Assembly: GCF_026283965.1 (NCBI RefSeq) | Contig: NZ_JAPDPD010000022.1 | Location: 28,403 to 92,402, forward strand | Reading direction: 5' to 3' | Length of the DNA stretch: 64,000 nt | Source: Dyella subtropica | Lineage (GTDB): Bacteria; Pseudomonadota; Gammaproteobacteria; Xanthomonadales; Rhodanobacteraceae | In this document: piece after piece, positions 53,045 to 61,795 of the stretch | How positions within the stretch are numbered: position 1 is the first letter of the stretch | How the letters are laid out: each line of letters starts with the position of its first letter | Program-made: the position numbers and the translations under genes | The notes under the pieces: model-generated | What the model was told of the DNA's origin: nothing | Seen by the model: the letters and a program-made list of their open reading frames with translations, nothing else | The model's database searches: none

Positions 53045-54841
53045 TCAGTGCTGATACGCCCCCTGATCAATCAATCCGCTCGTCGTTGTACGAGCCGCTC
53101 CCGCGTAGTCGTATGCCCCTTCCACCACCAACCCAAGATTCAGCCCCTGGAGGATGCCTGGCGACCCTGCGGCGAGCCTCAGATTCAGCGCGGCCGCGTT
53201 GACAAAGAGAGGATCGGCGAGCACCCCATGGGTCTCGCTGCCGCTCGCCTGCTGGAACGTGCTGAGGGTGATGTAGGTGGAGCCGTTCCAGATCCACGAC
53301 GCGCCGGAAGAGCCAGCACTGGAGAAGTACAGATTGTTCTGCAGGGTGGCCGGTGGCGTGCTGTAGGTATAGGGGCTGCTTACAAGCAGGCCCTGATCGT
53401 TGGCGTAGAGGATGTTGTTTGCGACGAGATTGCTGCTGGCGTTGTACTGGATCTGGAGTTCGCCGCTACCGGAGGAGTTGGTGTCATTTTCGTACAGGGT
53501 GTTGTTGACGATGTTGCAGTGGGTGGTGCCGCCGACGCTGGCTGCGTAGCCGCCGATGGACATACCGACGACGTTACTGTTGAAGACGATGTTGTTGCGG
53601 GCGGTGATGTAGCTGGTGGTGCGGCCGTAGTGTTCGCTGGCGAGTTCAATACCAAGGTCCGCGGCCTGCACGGTGTTCTGTTCGATGGTGATCTGAGTGC
53701 CGCCGTCCACGTAGATGCCGTCGGCGCTGGGCTGGTAGTTGTAGGCGGGATTGGTGCTGGAGGTGATGTTGTAGACGTTGTTGTTGGCGATCCAGCCGTT
53801 GCGGGCCTGGTCCAGGCTGGTCGAGGGCGCAGTGCCTTCGAAGCCGATGGCGACGATACCGATGTTGTTGTTGTCGTGGACTTCGTTGTTGGTGACTTGC
53901 CAGTTCTGCACGTTGCCGTTGACGGAGAGGGATTCGCTGTAGCCGAGGGTGAGGCTGTCGAGCGTGTTGCCGTCAATGATGAGCTGGCTGATCGGCGTGA
54001 TGGCCGTGCCGTAAACAGCCAGGCCGAAGGCATCGCCATCGGAGGTCGTGATGGTGGTAGCGATATGGTGAATGTGGTTGTTGCGGATCTCGATGTGATC
54101 ACCCGTGCCTTGGACATAGATGCCCGCGGGCGTCTGGCTGATCGAGTTGGATGTGTAGTTGCGTAGCTCCAGGCCGATCACGCGTACATAGCTGACGTTG
54201 CTCAGGTTGAGAAGTCCCTGCGTGCCAGATGCGATGCCCAGCCCGGTGCCGTCGATGATGGCAGTCTGACCCGGCGCGGACATCAGCGTGATGAAGCCGG
54301 CCGTGGCAGAACCGGATTGGGTCATGGTCACGAGCTTGTTGTAAGTGCCCCCTGCCACCTGCACGGTCGCACCGGCAGGCACGTGATCCACCGCCCATTG
54401 GATGCTGGCCCACGGGTTCGCGGCGCTGCCGTCGTTACCGTCGTTGCCATTGGTCGCCACGTAATAGGTCGGCCCGATGTAGGTGGCTGCTGCCACGGCG
54501 GCGGAGGCTGCGCCCGTTGAGGTCGGCGATGCCACCGAGGCAGCGCTGATGGTGGCTGTGAAGTTGGAGGAGGCACCGGCCGGCGCCGTATAGACACCCG
54601 TCGGGGAGATGGTGCCAAGGCTCGGCGCGCCGCCCGGCACGCCATTCACCAGCCACGTGACGTTTGAGTTACTGCTGCCGGATACGTTAGCGACGAACTG
54701 TTGCGTGCCATTGGCTGGCAGCGACACCTGCGCGGGTGACACCGAGATGCCAACGTCCGCGGCCGCGGGCCGCGCGCCAAGCAGAGCGGACGAGATCACG
54801 GCGGCGATAGCCGCCATGCGGAACATGGGGAGCGTTTTCAT
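53045..54841 (-). CDS. Secreted beta-helix protein with N-terminal Ig-like domain
   Basis: A 598-residue protein with the same signal peptide type as the protein at 33193-34704 (MKTLPMFRMAAIAAVISSAL). After it comes an Ig-like domain (residues about 30-115, VSPAQVSLPANGTQQFVANV, VTWLVNGVPGG). A right-handed parallel beta-helix follows (ASIQWAVDHVPAGATVQVAG, GDHIEIRNNHIHHIATTITT, IANNNVYNITSS, ITARNNIVFNSNVVGM). ATYIGPTYYVATNGNDGNDG marks the helix start, as in polysaccharide-lyase and right-handed helix proteins. It is likely secreted and glycan-related; no catalytic residues assigned. AGGAAGAGGAAAGT precedes the ATG. Confidence 0.82.
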   Translation of the reverse strand: MKTLPMFRMAAIAAVISSALLGARPAAADVGISVSPAQVSLPANGTQQFVANVSGSSNSNVTWLVNGVPGGAPSLGTISPTGVYTAPAGASSNFTATISAASVASPTSTGAASAAVAAATYIGPTYYVATNGNDGNDGSAANPWASIQWAVDHVPAGATVQVAGGTYNKLVTMTQSGSATAGFITLMSAPGQTAIIDGTGLGIASGTQGLLNLSNVSYVRVIGLELRNYTSNSISQTPAGIYVQGTGDHIEIRNNHIHHIATTITTSDGDAFGLAVYGTAITPISQLIIDGNTLDSLTLGYSESLSVNGNVQNWQVTNNEVHDNNNIGIVAIGFEGTAPSTSLDQARNGWIANNNVYNITSSTNPAYNYQPSADGIYVDGGTQITIEQNTVQAADLGIELASEHYGRTTSYITARNNIVFNSNVVGMSIGGYAASVGGTTHCNIVNNTLYENDTNSSGSGELQIQYNASSNLVANNILYANDQGLLVSSPYTYSTPPATLQNNLYFSSAGSSGASWIWNGSTYITLSTFQQASGSETHGVLADPLFVNAAALNLRLAAGSPGILQGLNLGLVVEGAYDYAGAARTTTSGLIDQGAYQH

Positions 54842-55060
54842 ACTTTCCTCTTCCTTATGAAAGCGAGTGATCTGCGGGGAAACGACCATGGGGACTCGCT
54901 TGCGTGGCAAGCTGGCCGTCGTTAATGGTTCCACTTCAACTGCATGGCAAATCTACGGGCAATGGATGCGATCAGATCTTGAGCAAGCGCACATATGCGC
55001 TAAGAGCCTCCTTGCATGTCGGCGTTAGGAAAGCTTTGCTTCGGAAAGCGAGGCTCTTTC
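54842..55060 (-). promoter_or_regulatory. Conserved leader shared by the two beta-helix genes (copy 2)
   Basis: Nearly identical to 34705-34960, with scattered substitutions. The alignment runs from the signal peptide through the Shine-Dalgarno region to the hairpin around AGGAAAGCTTTGC, and fades near 55060 where repeat C begins. Confidence 0.6.
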
Positions 55061-55063
55061 TGA

Positions 55064-55330
55064 TTGGCGTCGAATCTCAGCAGGCGCGATGCTCCCCTCT
55101 CCCCTGCTTGCAGCTGTCTCTTGTGTACAGGCGGTGTCAATCTAGAAGTGCATCATCGATCTTCTGAGCGAGGTCGTGACGTCCCATCGCCCGCATGAAC
55201 ATCTCCGCCGGACAGTGGCAATCGAGCGTGGCACGCGGACACAGATTGAGTCGGCGGGCGGACGGAAGCCCGCCGCGGGCGAACCAGTGCATACAGACAC
55301 GGCAACCAAGCGATAACGCCGCTGGGTGAT
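55064..55330. mobile_element. Insertion-sequence scar: Tn5-like end, transposase C-terminal remnant, broken repeat C
   Basis: 55064-55113 is the left arm of repeat C (GTCGAATCTCAGCAGGCGCG, then CTCCCCTGCTTGCA). It stops exactly where CTGTCTCTTGTGTACAGG (55114-55131), a Tn5-like end, begins. On the minus strand 55142-55213 reads CPAEMFMRAMGRHDLAQKID and ends DALLD plus stop 11 bp before that end, as expected for the C-terminus of a transposase abutting its inverted repeat. The rest of the transposase is missing. The family is uncertain (IS4/Tn5-like by the end sequence). Confidence 0.45.
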
Positions 55331-55550
55331 TGAACAAGCAGCGAAGGGTGTGGCTGCATCATCCAAGCAAGTGTCGAAGGCGGAAAGGAAAGGCCCTTTG
55401 CGGCGCCTTCCCTTTGAGCGGACAGACGCGCTGCGGTACCGTTGGGGGGCGTTGAAGTGGCGACGGAGACAGCGACCGCAACGACTAGGGAGTGGAGCCA
55501 CGACCAATGACAACAGACCGCCGTCAGGCGTCTCAAACTTGGAGAGCTAC

Positions 55551-55976
55551 ATGAAACCATCTCTTCTATTGCGAATCGCGTCGATCCTCTCGTTGCTTTT
55601 CGCCGCAGGACACACCAGTGGTGGACTGAGCCTCTGGTCTCCCGCGGGAGAAACCGAGGTGCTCCGCGCCATGGGATCATTTCGCTTCGATGCCATGGGT
55701 GTCAGCCGAACCTACCTGGATTTTTATCTTGGCTTTGGTTACACCATCAGCGTCTACCTATTCATTCAGGCGGTCGTTCTCTGGCAGTTGGCCACCCTCG
55801 CGAAGTCCGATGCGCTTCGCATTCGCCCACTGATCGGCTCGTTCCTACTGGCTTCCATCGCATCGGCCGCCCTCTCATGGAGGTTCGTGTTTGTGGTGCC
55901 TGTGGTTTGTTCCTCCGCGGTTGCTGTTTGTCTTGGGCTTGCGTTCTATGCTGCGGGGAAACACAAAGGCGCCTAG
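55551..55976 (+). CDS. Small membrane protein with about four helices
   Basis: A 141-residue hydrophobic protein starting MKPSLLLRIASILSLLFAAG. Four membrane segments are visible, with a polar loop GGLSLWSPAGETEVLRAMGSFRFDAMGVSRTYLDFY between helices one and two that contains a conserved-looking FDAMGVSRTYLDFYLGFG. I know of uncharacterised families of this size and pattern but no function. GGAG stands ahead of the ATG at 55551; the open frame upstream has no protein-like features. It is flanked by repeats on both sides and has no operon partner. Confidence 0.7.
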   Translation: MKPSLLLRIASILSLLFAAGHTSGGLSLWSPAGETEVLRAMGSFRFDAMGVSRTYLDFYLGFGYTISVYLFIQAVVLWQLATLAKSDALRIRPLIGSFLLASIASAALSWRFVFVVPVVCSSAVAVCLGLAFYAAGKHKGA

Positions 55977-55987
55977 TGCCTTAGTGC

Positions 55988-56502
55988 CTCCAGTTCTGTA
56001 TTGAACTGCTCGCCCTCTGCGCGGGGAGGTAAGCCATTGGTTTCTTGCTTTGATGTTGGGTTATCTCGACCTGGCCGCTTACGCAGCGGGCGTTCCGCCT
56101 CGCTGCCGCGAGTCGGGTCACTTTCTCTTTGCTGGCCCAAAGAGAAAGTAACCCAAGAGAAATGGCCCAAGAGCAGGCGGCGGGCTCTGTAGCCGTGTCT
56201 TATCCAGTGTCAAGCGTCGGGAGGGTTCTCTGCTGTATCGCCTCGCATAGCTTTTGATTCTCTCCGTCTTGCGCTGGAGATGACGAGAGCACGAGCCTCG
56301 CGGTAACGCCACGCTTCCAACGTCTGGCACTGGAAAAAGCGAGGCCACGAAGCGCGCCGCATGCTCTTCAGACCATTTCTCTTTGGTTACTTTCTCTTTG
56401 GGTCAGCAAAGAGAAAGTGACCCGGGCGCCGGCAGGCGTCCGGAATGCCCGCTGCATAAGCGGCCAGGTCGCGATAACCCATCGATTGTCGCGAGCACAG
56501 AA
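55988..56502. repeat. Interspersed palindromic repeat A, copy 2
   Basis: Closely matches 14957-15540, including the flanking TTCTGTATTGAACTGCTCGC and TCGATTGTCGCGA. Terminal inverted repeats lie at about 56058-56090 and 56447-56479. It lacks the 70-bp insert of copy 1. It ends 9 bp before the stop of the glycosyltransferase gene. Confidence 0.85.
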
Positions 56503-56510
56503 CGCATCCC

Positions 56511-57587
56511 TCAGCGATTCGCCAGAATCCTGACGAACTCGGCAGCGATGACACTCGTGCTGAAATGCTCCCGCACATAATCGCGCGCCGCTGCACCCAT
56601 CGCCTGCCGGCGAGACGCATCGCACATCGCCAGAATGGCATCGCGCCATGCATCCACGTCGCCCGGCGGCAGGAGTAAACCGGTGACCCCCGGCATCAAG
56701 GTCTCGGGTATGCCGCCGACGTCGCTGCCAAGCACGGGGATACCCGCTGCCTGCGCTTCGATGGAAACGCGGCCAAAGGTCTCGGACGCGATGGACGGAA
56801 AGGCCAACATCGACATCGCGCTGTAGTAAGGGTGGACGTCGTGAATCCAACCGAGAAAGTGGTGCCGGCTCCCCATCGGATGGGAGGCCGCGCGGGCACG
56901 CAGCTCCTCAGCCTCCGGGCCGTCGCCTAGCCACAGGCAATGCAGCCGCGGCTCCTGCGCCATAGCCGCGGTGGCGGCCTCAAACAAGGTAAAAATACCT
57001 TTGCCGCCGTGCATGCGGCCGGAATAACCCAGCACGATGGCATCGTCGCTGATGCCGAGCGTACGCAGGATCGCGCTGCGCTGCTGGGCGTCGGGCCGGT
57101 ACCGCGCCAGACTGACCGGGTTATAGAGCACCTGAACCAAGGCGGCCGGTACGCCGCGCTCCAGGTAGAAGTTGCGGGCGTTCTTGGAGACGGCGAAGAA
57201 ACGCTGCGCCAGACGCGGCAGCAGATAAGCCGATAGCGGCCTCATCGGCGGCGTGCGGTGGCGGAACAATGCGACCGGTACGCTGAGCAACCGCCCGATG
57301 ACGATCAGCGGCCAATACTCCTTGCCGAAGTTTCCGACCAGCCAATCGGGCCTGAACTGTTTGGTGACGGCGAAGACCTTGGCATAGCCCCGCAGATCCA
57401 ACGCATTGCGAAACGCCGCGCCATGCAAGCGCACATCCGAATGGGCCAGCTCCTGCGCAATCAATCCAACCGGATAAGCGACCACGCTGACCTCATGCCC
57501 CGCTTCAGCCATCGCTTGCGCGAGCGCGACGAAGTGAGTGGCACCGCCTGTGTTCTCCGGATTGGTGCCGACGAAGAGAAACTTCAT
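56511..57587 (-). CDS. Family 4 (GT-B) glycosyltransferase
   Basis: A 358-residue GT-B enzyme. The N-terminal MKFLFVGTNPENTGGATHFV has the glycine-rich acceptor-side loop, and the C-terminal half has LGYSGRMHGGKGIFTLFEAA and SETFGRVSIEAQAAGIPVLG, the E-x7-E retaining signature of family GT4. It probably adds a sugar from a nucleotide donor to a lipid-linked or surface glycan. The start overlaps the stop of the polysaccharide deacetylase gene (ATGA), so the two are coupled. Donor and acceptor are unknown. Confidence 0.88.
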   Translation of the reverse strand: MKFLFVGTNPENTGGATHFVALAQAMAEAGHEVSVVAYPVGLIAQELAHSDVRLHGAAFRNALDLRGYAKVFAVTKQFRPDWLVGNFGKEYWPLIVIGRLLSVPVALFRHRTPPMRPLSAYLLPRLAQRFFAVSKNARNFYLERGVPAALVQVLYNPVSLARYRPDAQQRSAILRTLGISDDAIVLGYSGRMHGGKGIFTLFEAATAAMAQEPRLHCLWLGDGPEAEELRARAASHPMGSRHHFLGWIHDVHPYYSAMSMLAFPSIASETFGRVSIEAQAAGIPVLGSDVGGIPETLMPGVTGLLLPPGDVDAWRDAILAMCDASRRQAMGAAARDYVREHFSTSVIAAEFVRILANR

Positions 57588-58330
57588 GCACGCCGATCCT
57601 CATACCCGGTCAACGCGCGCATGGCGAACTGCGGCAAGAAATGGTGCCTTGCCACCTGCACCCGCGGCAGCCGCCACAGGTCCGTACCCGGAACAGCGCG
57701 TCCGCGACGGGTGGTGGTGGCCGCCGCATAGCCCGCTTCTCGGGCGAGGTCAGCGACGCGATCATCCATGTCGCCATAGGGGTAGCAGAACTGAGTGACC
57801 GCCACACCCAGGCGATCTTCCAGATCGGTTTTGCTGCCGTGGATTTCGTGGCGCAACTGGCGGTCGTCGCATTGCGTCAATCGAGGATGGGTTTGCGTGT
57901 GCGAGCCAATCTCCATACCGCCGCTGTGCCAGGCGCGCAACTCTTCGGCCGTCATGAGGCGCTTGCGAATGCCTAAACGCTCCTCATCCCACGTGTTGTG
58001 ACGACCTATGCTTCCGCTGACCACATACACCGTTGCGCTGAAGCCGAACCGGGACAGCGTGGGAAGCGCGGCCTCGAGGTTGTCGGCATAGCCGTCATCC
58101 AGGGTAATCACGACCACGCGGCCGCGGCGCTCGCCCCGCAGGTAAGGCATCGCGGCCGACATCGACAACCCGGTGTATCCGAGCCGGTGCAGCAGCCACA
58201 TCTGGCGCGTGAACGCCTGCGGGCTCACGTACAAACTGCGATAGACAGGCAGATTGCGCGGCGCCCGCGCAATGTTGTGATACATGAGGATAGGCAGGCT
58301 GTCCTTGCCCTCGGATGATGCTTGCCGCAT
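57584..58330 (-). CDS. Polysaccharide deacetylase (carbohydrate esterase 4, NodB-like)
   Basis: A 248-residue NodB-homology protein without a signal peptide. Motif 1 VVITLDDGYADN carries the catalytic/zinc Asp pair, motif 2 GSHTQTHPRL the two zinc histidines, motif 3 QFCYPYGDMDDRV the RxPY-like substrate groove. The N-terminal PILMYHNIARAP is typical of cytoplasmic or membrane-near members found in glycan loci. It would remove N- or O-acetyl groups from a sugar. GGGAGTTGGGAT precedes the ATG at 58330. The GT4 gene follows by a 4-bp overlap. Confidence 0.88.
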   Translation of the reverse strand: MRQASSEGKDSLPILMYHNIARAPRNLPVYRSLYVSPQAFTRQMWLLHRLGYTGLSMSAAMPYLRGERRGRVVVITLDDGYADNLEAALPTLSRFGFSATVYVVSGSIGRHNTWDEERLGIRKRLMTAEELRAWHSGGMEIGSHTQTHPRLTQCDDRQLRHEIHGSKTDLEDRLGVAVTQFCYPYGDMDDRVADLAREAGYAAATTTRRGRAVPGTDLWRLPRVQVARHHFLPQFAMRALTGYEDRRA

Positions 58331-58658
58331 ATCCCAACTCCCTTCCTTGCCAACGTGGTAGCTCTGACCAACCCGGCCCGCCGCAGTGGTGCTGACTAGC
58401 GGTCGGCCGCATGGTATTCGGCCTGACCTCACACAAGCCAGTGGATCGTGCGCGATCGGTACTCGATAGCATCACGATTTCAACAGGTCAGGCTTGCGCT
58501 GCGCTGTCGGGCAGGGTCGCCCGCGCCAAAACCCGATCAGTACGTCTCGATGGTGGCGCTGATCGTTACCGGCCTCAATCAACGGTCAGCTCATTTCAAA
58601 AAACGACGCCTCATCCGTCATAGCTCCAATCCAAAGCGATCCGTGGGATGGGTGCGGC

Positions 58659-59627
58659 ATGAAGGCTGTCTTGGTAGACGAAGATTTTGAGGGTGGTCCG
58701 CCGGCCGACAGGGTCCAGCCGGCACGGCGGCATGCCGGTTCGTTGCTACGGGATGCGTTTCGGAACCGCTGGGATCTCCGCCGCGCCCCTGCCCCGCAGA
58801 TCATCCGCAGTTTCGTGACTTACGGCTGCCGCACGATGCTTCGGCTTGCTCGGCAGATCCAGTGGCTGCGCATTCTGGATGACTCAGAGGTCATGCAGCG
58901 AGCGGTCAAGGCGGACCCGGGGCTGTATGAGCGGTGGCACCTGCCTTATATCTCCCAGGGCTTTTCGGCCGGAGCGAGATATCGCTTGATCGCCGCGCAC
59001 TACGCCTTCCTGCTGCAGCGTTTTCCGGTGCGGTTGCGCGACAAGATATTGAAGGGCCACGACGTGCGCATTGGCACGCTACGCCTTAGGCATGGCGAGA
59101 TGGTGCACCTGCATGTGCGCAAGCCGGTGACGCGAGCGGTGGGCGAATTAGGCCTCTTTCTGCTGACGAATGACAAGAAAGTGCTGTCTTCTTGTGTGGT
59201 CACCTTTGGCGGCGACGAAGGCCTGCTGATTGGCTCCCTTCAAGGCTCCTGGCCATTTATGGGCAAGCAGCCCATTCGTGAGTTCACTCGAGGCAGTCAC
59301 GGGTTGCGCCCGAAGAATCTGCTGCTTTCCTTGGTGCGGGCGCTCGCGAGGTTCTATGGCGTGGAGCGAGTGCGTGGCGTTTCCCGCGCGGGGCATGTCC
59401 TCGCCCTCTCCGGTTTGATCAAGGCCGATGTCGACGGCTTCTGGAGAGAGAGCGGCGGTGTGCCGGGGGAAAACGGATGCTATGAACTTCCGCGCTATGA
59501 ATCGTTGCGACGAATGGGAACGCTGCCTAGCAAGCGGCGCGCGGCGCGACGGCGGCGTGAGCAGTTTCGCGATGAGGCGTGTGCACTGTTTCTTAAGGCG
59601 TTCGATTGGCGAAGCACCGTTACCTAA
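58659..59627 (+). CDS. DUF535 (VirK/YbjX) family protein
   Basis: A 322-residue protein resembling the VirK/YbjX (DUF535) family: QWLRILDDSEVMQRAVKADP, YERWHLPYISQGFSAGARYR, LAAHYAFLL-type helix, the strand-rich centre GHDVRIGTLRLRHGEMVHLH, LLIGSLQGSWPFMGKQPIRE, and a basic C-terminus (SKRRAARRRREQFRDEACAL). YbjX/VirK proteins are linked to envelope or virulence phenotypes and lipid A/LPS modification, without a known reaction. It is divergent from the deacetylase and convergent with the CapA gene. The start ATG has GGGATGGGTG ahead of it. Confidence 0.75.
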   Translation: MKAVLVDEDFEGGPPADRVQPARRHAGSLLRDAFRNRWDLRRAPAPQIIRSFVTYGCRTMLRLARQIQWLRILDDSEVMQRAVKADPGLYERWHLPYISQGFSAGARYRLIAAHYAFLLQRFPVRLRDKILKGHDVRIGTLRLRHGEMVHLHVRKPVTRAVGELGLFLLTNDKKVLSSCVVTFGGDEGLLIGSLQGSWPFMGKQPIREFTRGSHGLRPKNLLLSLVRALARFYGVERVRGVSRAGHVLALSGLIKADVDGFWRESGGVPGENGCYELPRYESLRRMGTLPSKRRAARRRREQFRDEACALFLKAFDWRSTVT

Positions 59628-59718
59628 AGCGACGCCAATGGGGCCGGCGAATTCAACGCTGAAGTGCACGACCCGGCATACGTGAAGGTGGCTGAAGTCT
59701 GCCAAGGAATGCTCTGAG

Positions 59719-60858
59719 CTATTCAGTGCAAGCCATGCGCAACTCGCCGTCCGCTATGTGCGTCACGCGCGTACCGAGCGAGCGCCCTTCCCGCTCCAGC
59801 ACCTGCGCAAGCCGCTTCACGTCGGCCTCGCTGGCTCGGACGAGCTTGAAACGCCAACGTCGCAGCGGCACGAGCGTCAGGTCGGCGAGCCGGCCGTGTT
59901 GCTCTGCATCGCCTGCGTCGCCGTCCGCGCAATGCACGGTTACGAAGAACATCAGCGCGAGGTCCGGCGCATAGTGTTCTTGTCCGCCGATGCCTTCGTA
60001 GTCGTTCACGAAATCGCCGCAGCCGTGCAGGATCAGCCGGCCGCGATGGCACTCGATGCCCTTCACGTGGTGCGATGAGTGCCCGAAGATCAGGTCGACG
60101 CCGGCCTCGTCGATCAGCCGGTGTGCAAAACGCTGCTGACCCGGCTCCAGCGCATAGCCCCAGTTCTCGCCCCAGTGCACGGAGAGCACAACGAGATCCC
60201 CAGGTTGGCGGTTGGTGCGCACCCGCGCCGCGATGGTTGCGACGCTGGCCGAGGAGAAATCCGATAGCAGGCAGACACCGGGATGCCCGTTGCGCGCGGC
60301 CCATGCGCGTGGCGTGCCGGCGTTCTCCATCGTCGCGCCCAGAAGCAGTACCCGGCCCTTGCCAGGCATGTCGAAGATCGTCGGCCGCACCGCCTCGACG
60401 CCGTCCTCGCCCGCGCCCGCCGTGGCGATACCGGCCGAGTGCAACACCGCCAGGCTTTCGCGCAACCCTCCTTCGCCCCAATCCAGCACGTGATTGTTCG
60501 CCAACACGGCGCAGTCGAGGCCGGCCGCTTTCAGGCAACCGATGTTGGCGGGATGCATGCGGTAGTGAATGCCCTTGCCGGGCCATGCGTCAGCGGATGT
60601 CGTCACAGCGGTTTCGAGGTTGACGATGCGCAGATCCGGGCGGCGGGCGGCCAGTTCAGGCAGCGCATCTCCCCATAAGTAAGCGTTATCCACGGACCGC
60701 GGGATCGGCCCGGACACCCGCTCGGCGAGCGCGACGTAGTTCCGCGCATCGTGCGTGCCGTACTCGTGCAATATGGGGTCGCTGGGCGTGGCCAGTATCT
60801 GGTCGACGCCACGGCCGGTCATGACGTCGCCGGCCAGGAACAGGCGCAACAAGCGCAT
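59719..60858 (-). CDS. CapA/PgsA-family metallophosphatase-fold protein
   Basis: A 379-residue protein with CapA/PgsA motifs: FLAGDVMTGRGVDQILATP at the start, LRIVNLETAVTTS, LDCAVLANNHVLDWGEGGL, VLSVHWGENWG and IFGHSSHHVKGIECHRGRLI, which provide the calcineurin-like metal ligands. Family members take part in poly-gamma-glutamate or capsule production, and others are of unknown function. No signal peptide or N-terminal membrane helix is seen, unlike PgsA. ATG 60858 begins the domain; the longer frame is unsupported. It lies near the GT4/deacetylase pair, which fits a glycan or capsule role. Confidence 0.85.
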   Translation of the reverse strand: MRLLRLFLAGDVMTGRGVDQILATPSDPILHEYGTHDARNYVALAERVSGPIPRSVDNAYLWGDALPELAARRPDLRIVNLETAVTTSADAWPGKGIHYRMHPANIGCLKAAGLDCAVLANNHVLDWGEGGLRESLAVLHSAGIATAGAGEDGVEAVRPTIFDMPGKGRVLLLGATMENAGTPRAWAARNGHPGVCLLSDFSSASVATIAARVRTNRQPGDLVVLSVHWGENWGYALEPGQQRFAHRLIDEAGVDLIFGHSSHHVKGIECHRGRLILHGCGDFVNDYEGIGGQEHYAPDLALMFFVTVHCADGDAGDAEQHGRLADLTLVPLRRWRFKLVRASEADVKRLAQVLEREGRSLGTRVTHIADGELRMACTE

Positions 60859-61022
60859 GGCGTGACTCCCGGAATGCACCGTTGTAACAGGGCGGTGCCT
60901 CGTATCACGATACTCCACGTGATCGACGCGTTGACGCACATCGCGCGCATCGTCTCAATGCATGAGAGCGCAGGCGGATACGTACCGAAAACCGGATCGG
61001 AGTCCTTGGGGCCATCGGATTC

Positions 61023-61138
61023 GCGTCGAATCTCAGCTGGCACGATGATCCCTCCCCTTGCTTGTCCCATAGGGACTTCCTTCGGTCGCAAGGAGGGAGC
61101 CCAGTTCGCGCGTTGCTGAGATTCAGCGCTAATCGCGT
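61023..61138. repeat. Repeat C, copy 2
   Basis: GCGTCGAATCTCAGCTGGCA at the left end answers GTTGCTGAGATTCAGCGCTA at the right end, with CTCCCCTTGCTTG and CAAGGAGGGAG arms between. It is a shorter version of 13205-13400. Confidence 0.75.
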
Positions 61139-61234
61139 AATGGAATCGTCCGCTCAGACGTTAGTCGCCAACGCACATTGAGCTCGCCATCCCCTGACAA
61201 GGTCTTGGCTCTACTGCCTAAGAAGCCCCGTAAC

Positions 61235-61564
61235 TGTCCGCTCCGGGTCGAAAGCGGACAGCTCCTAAGTCACAAATCCAGTCACCTGGCGGGACGACCC
61301 TCGCCATTTCCCAGGGTAATGAATGTGAAAGCCGCAACGATGACGGCACTACCAAGCGTTACTCGGGATACCGCGTAGAGAGCGACAAGGAACTTGTAGT
61401 TGACCCCCAAGATTAGGCATTTGATAAGCACCACGACCATGACAATGGTCGTAACAACTGCGTAGAAGATCGCGCCAGCCAGAAGGCACTTCAAGGTTCT
61501 TTTCATCCCTGCCCCCTTTCAAACTGCAGTCCGTGAAGCGTCCGCTTCGGGTCGAAAGCGGACA
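61235..61564. repeat. 26-bp palindromic repeat TGTCCGCT...AAGCGGACA flanking the small gene
   Basis: Copies of the inverted repeat (TGTCCGCTCCGGGTCG then AAAGCGGACA) lie at 61235-61260 and 61540-61564, one on each side of the 74-residue gene. Further copies or partial copies are at 63085-63112 and 63863-63885. Confidence 0.75.
61282..61506 (-). CDS. Small membrane protein, two helices
   Basis: A 74-residue protein: MKRTLKCLLAGAIFYAVVTT begins a long first membrane segment (to about residue 34), then NYKFLVALYAVSRVTLGSAV a second, then a short polar tail. AAAGGGGGCAGGG stands directly ahead of the ATG, a good ribosome-binding site. The same leader (GGCAGGGATGAA) precedes the 38-residue peptide at 62851-62967. 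No family is recognised. Confidence 0.55.
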   Translation of the reverse strand: MKRTLKCLLAGAIFYAVVTTIVMVVVLIKCLILGVNYKFLVALYAVSRVTLGSAVIVAAFTFITLGNGEGRPAR

Positions 61565-61795
61565 TTCTCAGCATGCTGGCAACAGCCGCCCGGTGACAAG
61601 CAGGCGGCCATCCACCAGCGTTTACCTGTCGCCTGATGGACGGCCCACTGCGTGACTTTGTCCTGGGCATGAGCTCGCTCTCCTGGGGACCGCCGGGCCC
61701 GACGCCCTGCCAACGAAATTCCTGCCGACTGGTTTGGTTGCCTCGCGCTGTCGATGGTCGCTAGTCTTTGCGCAAAGCCACATGGATAAGTCCGC

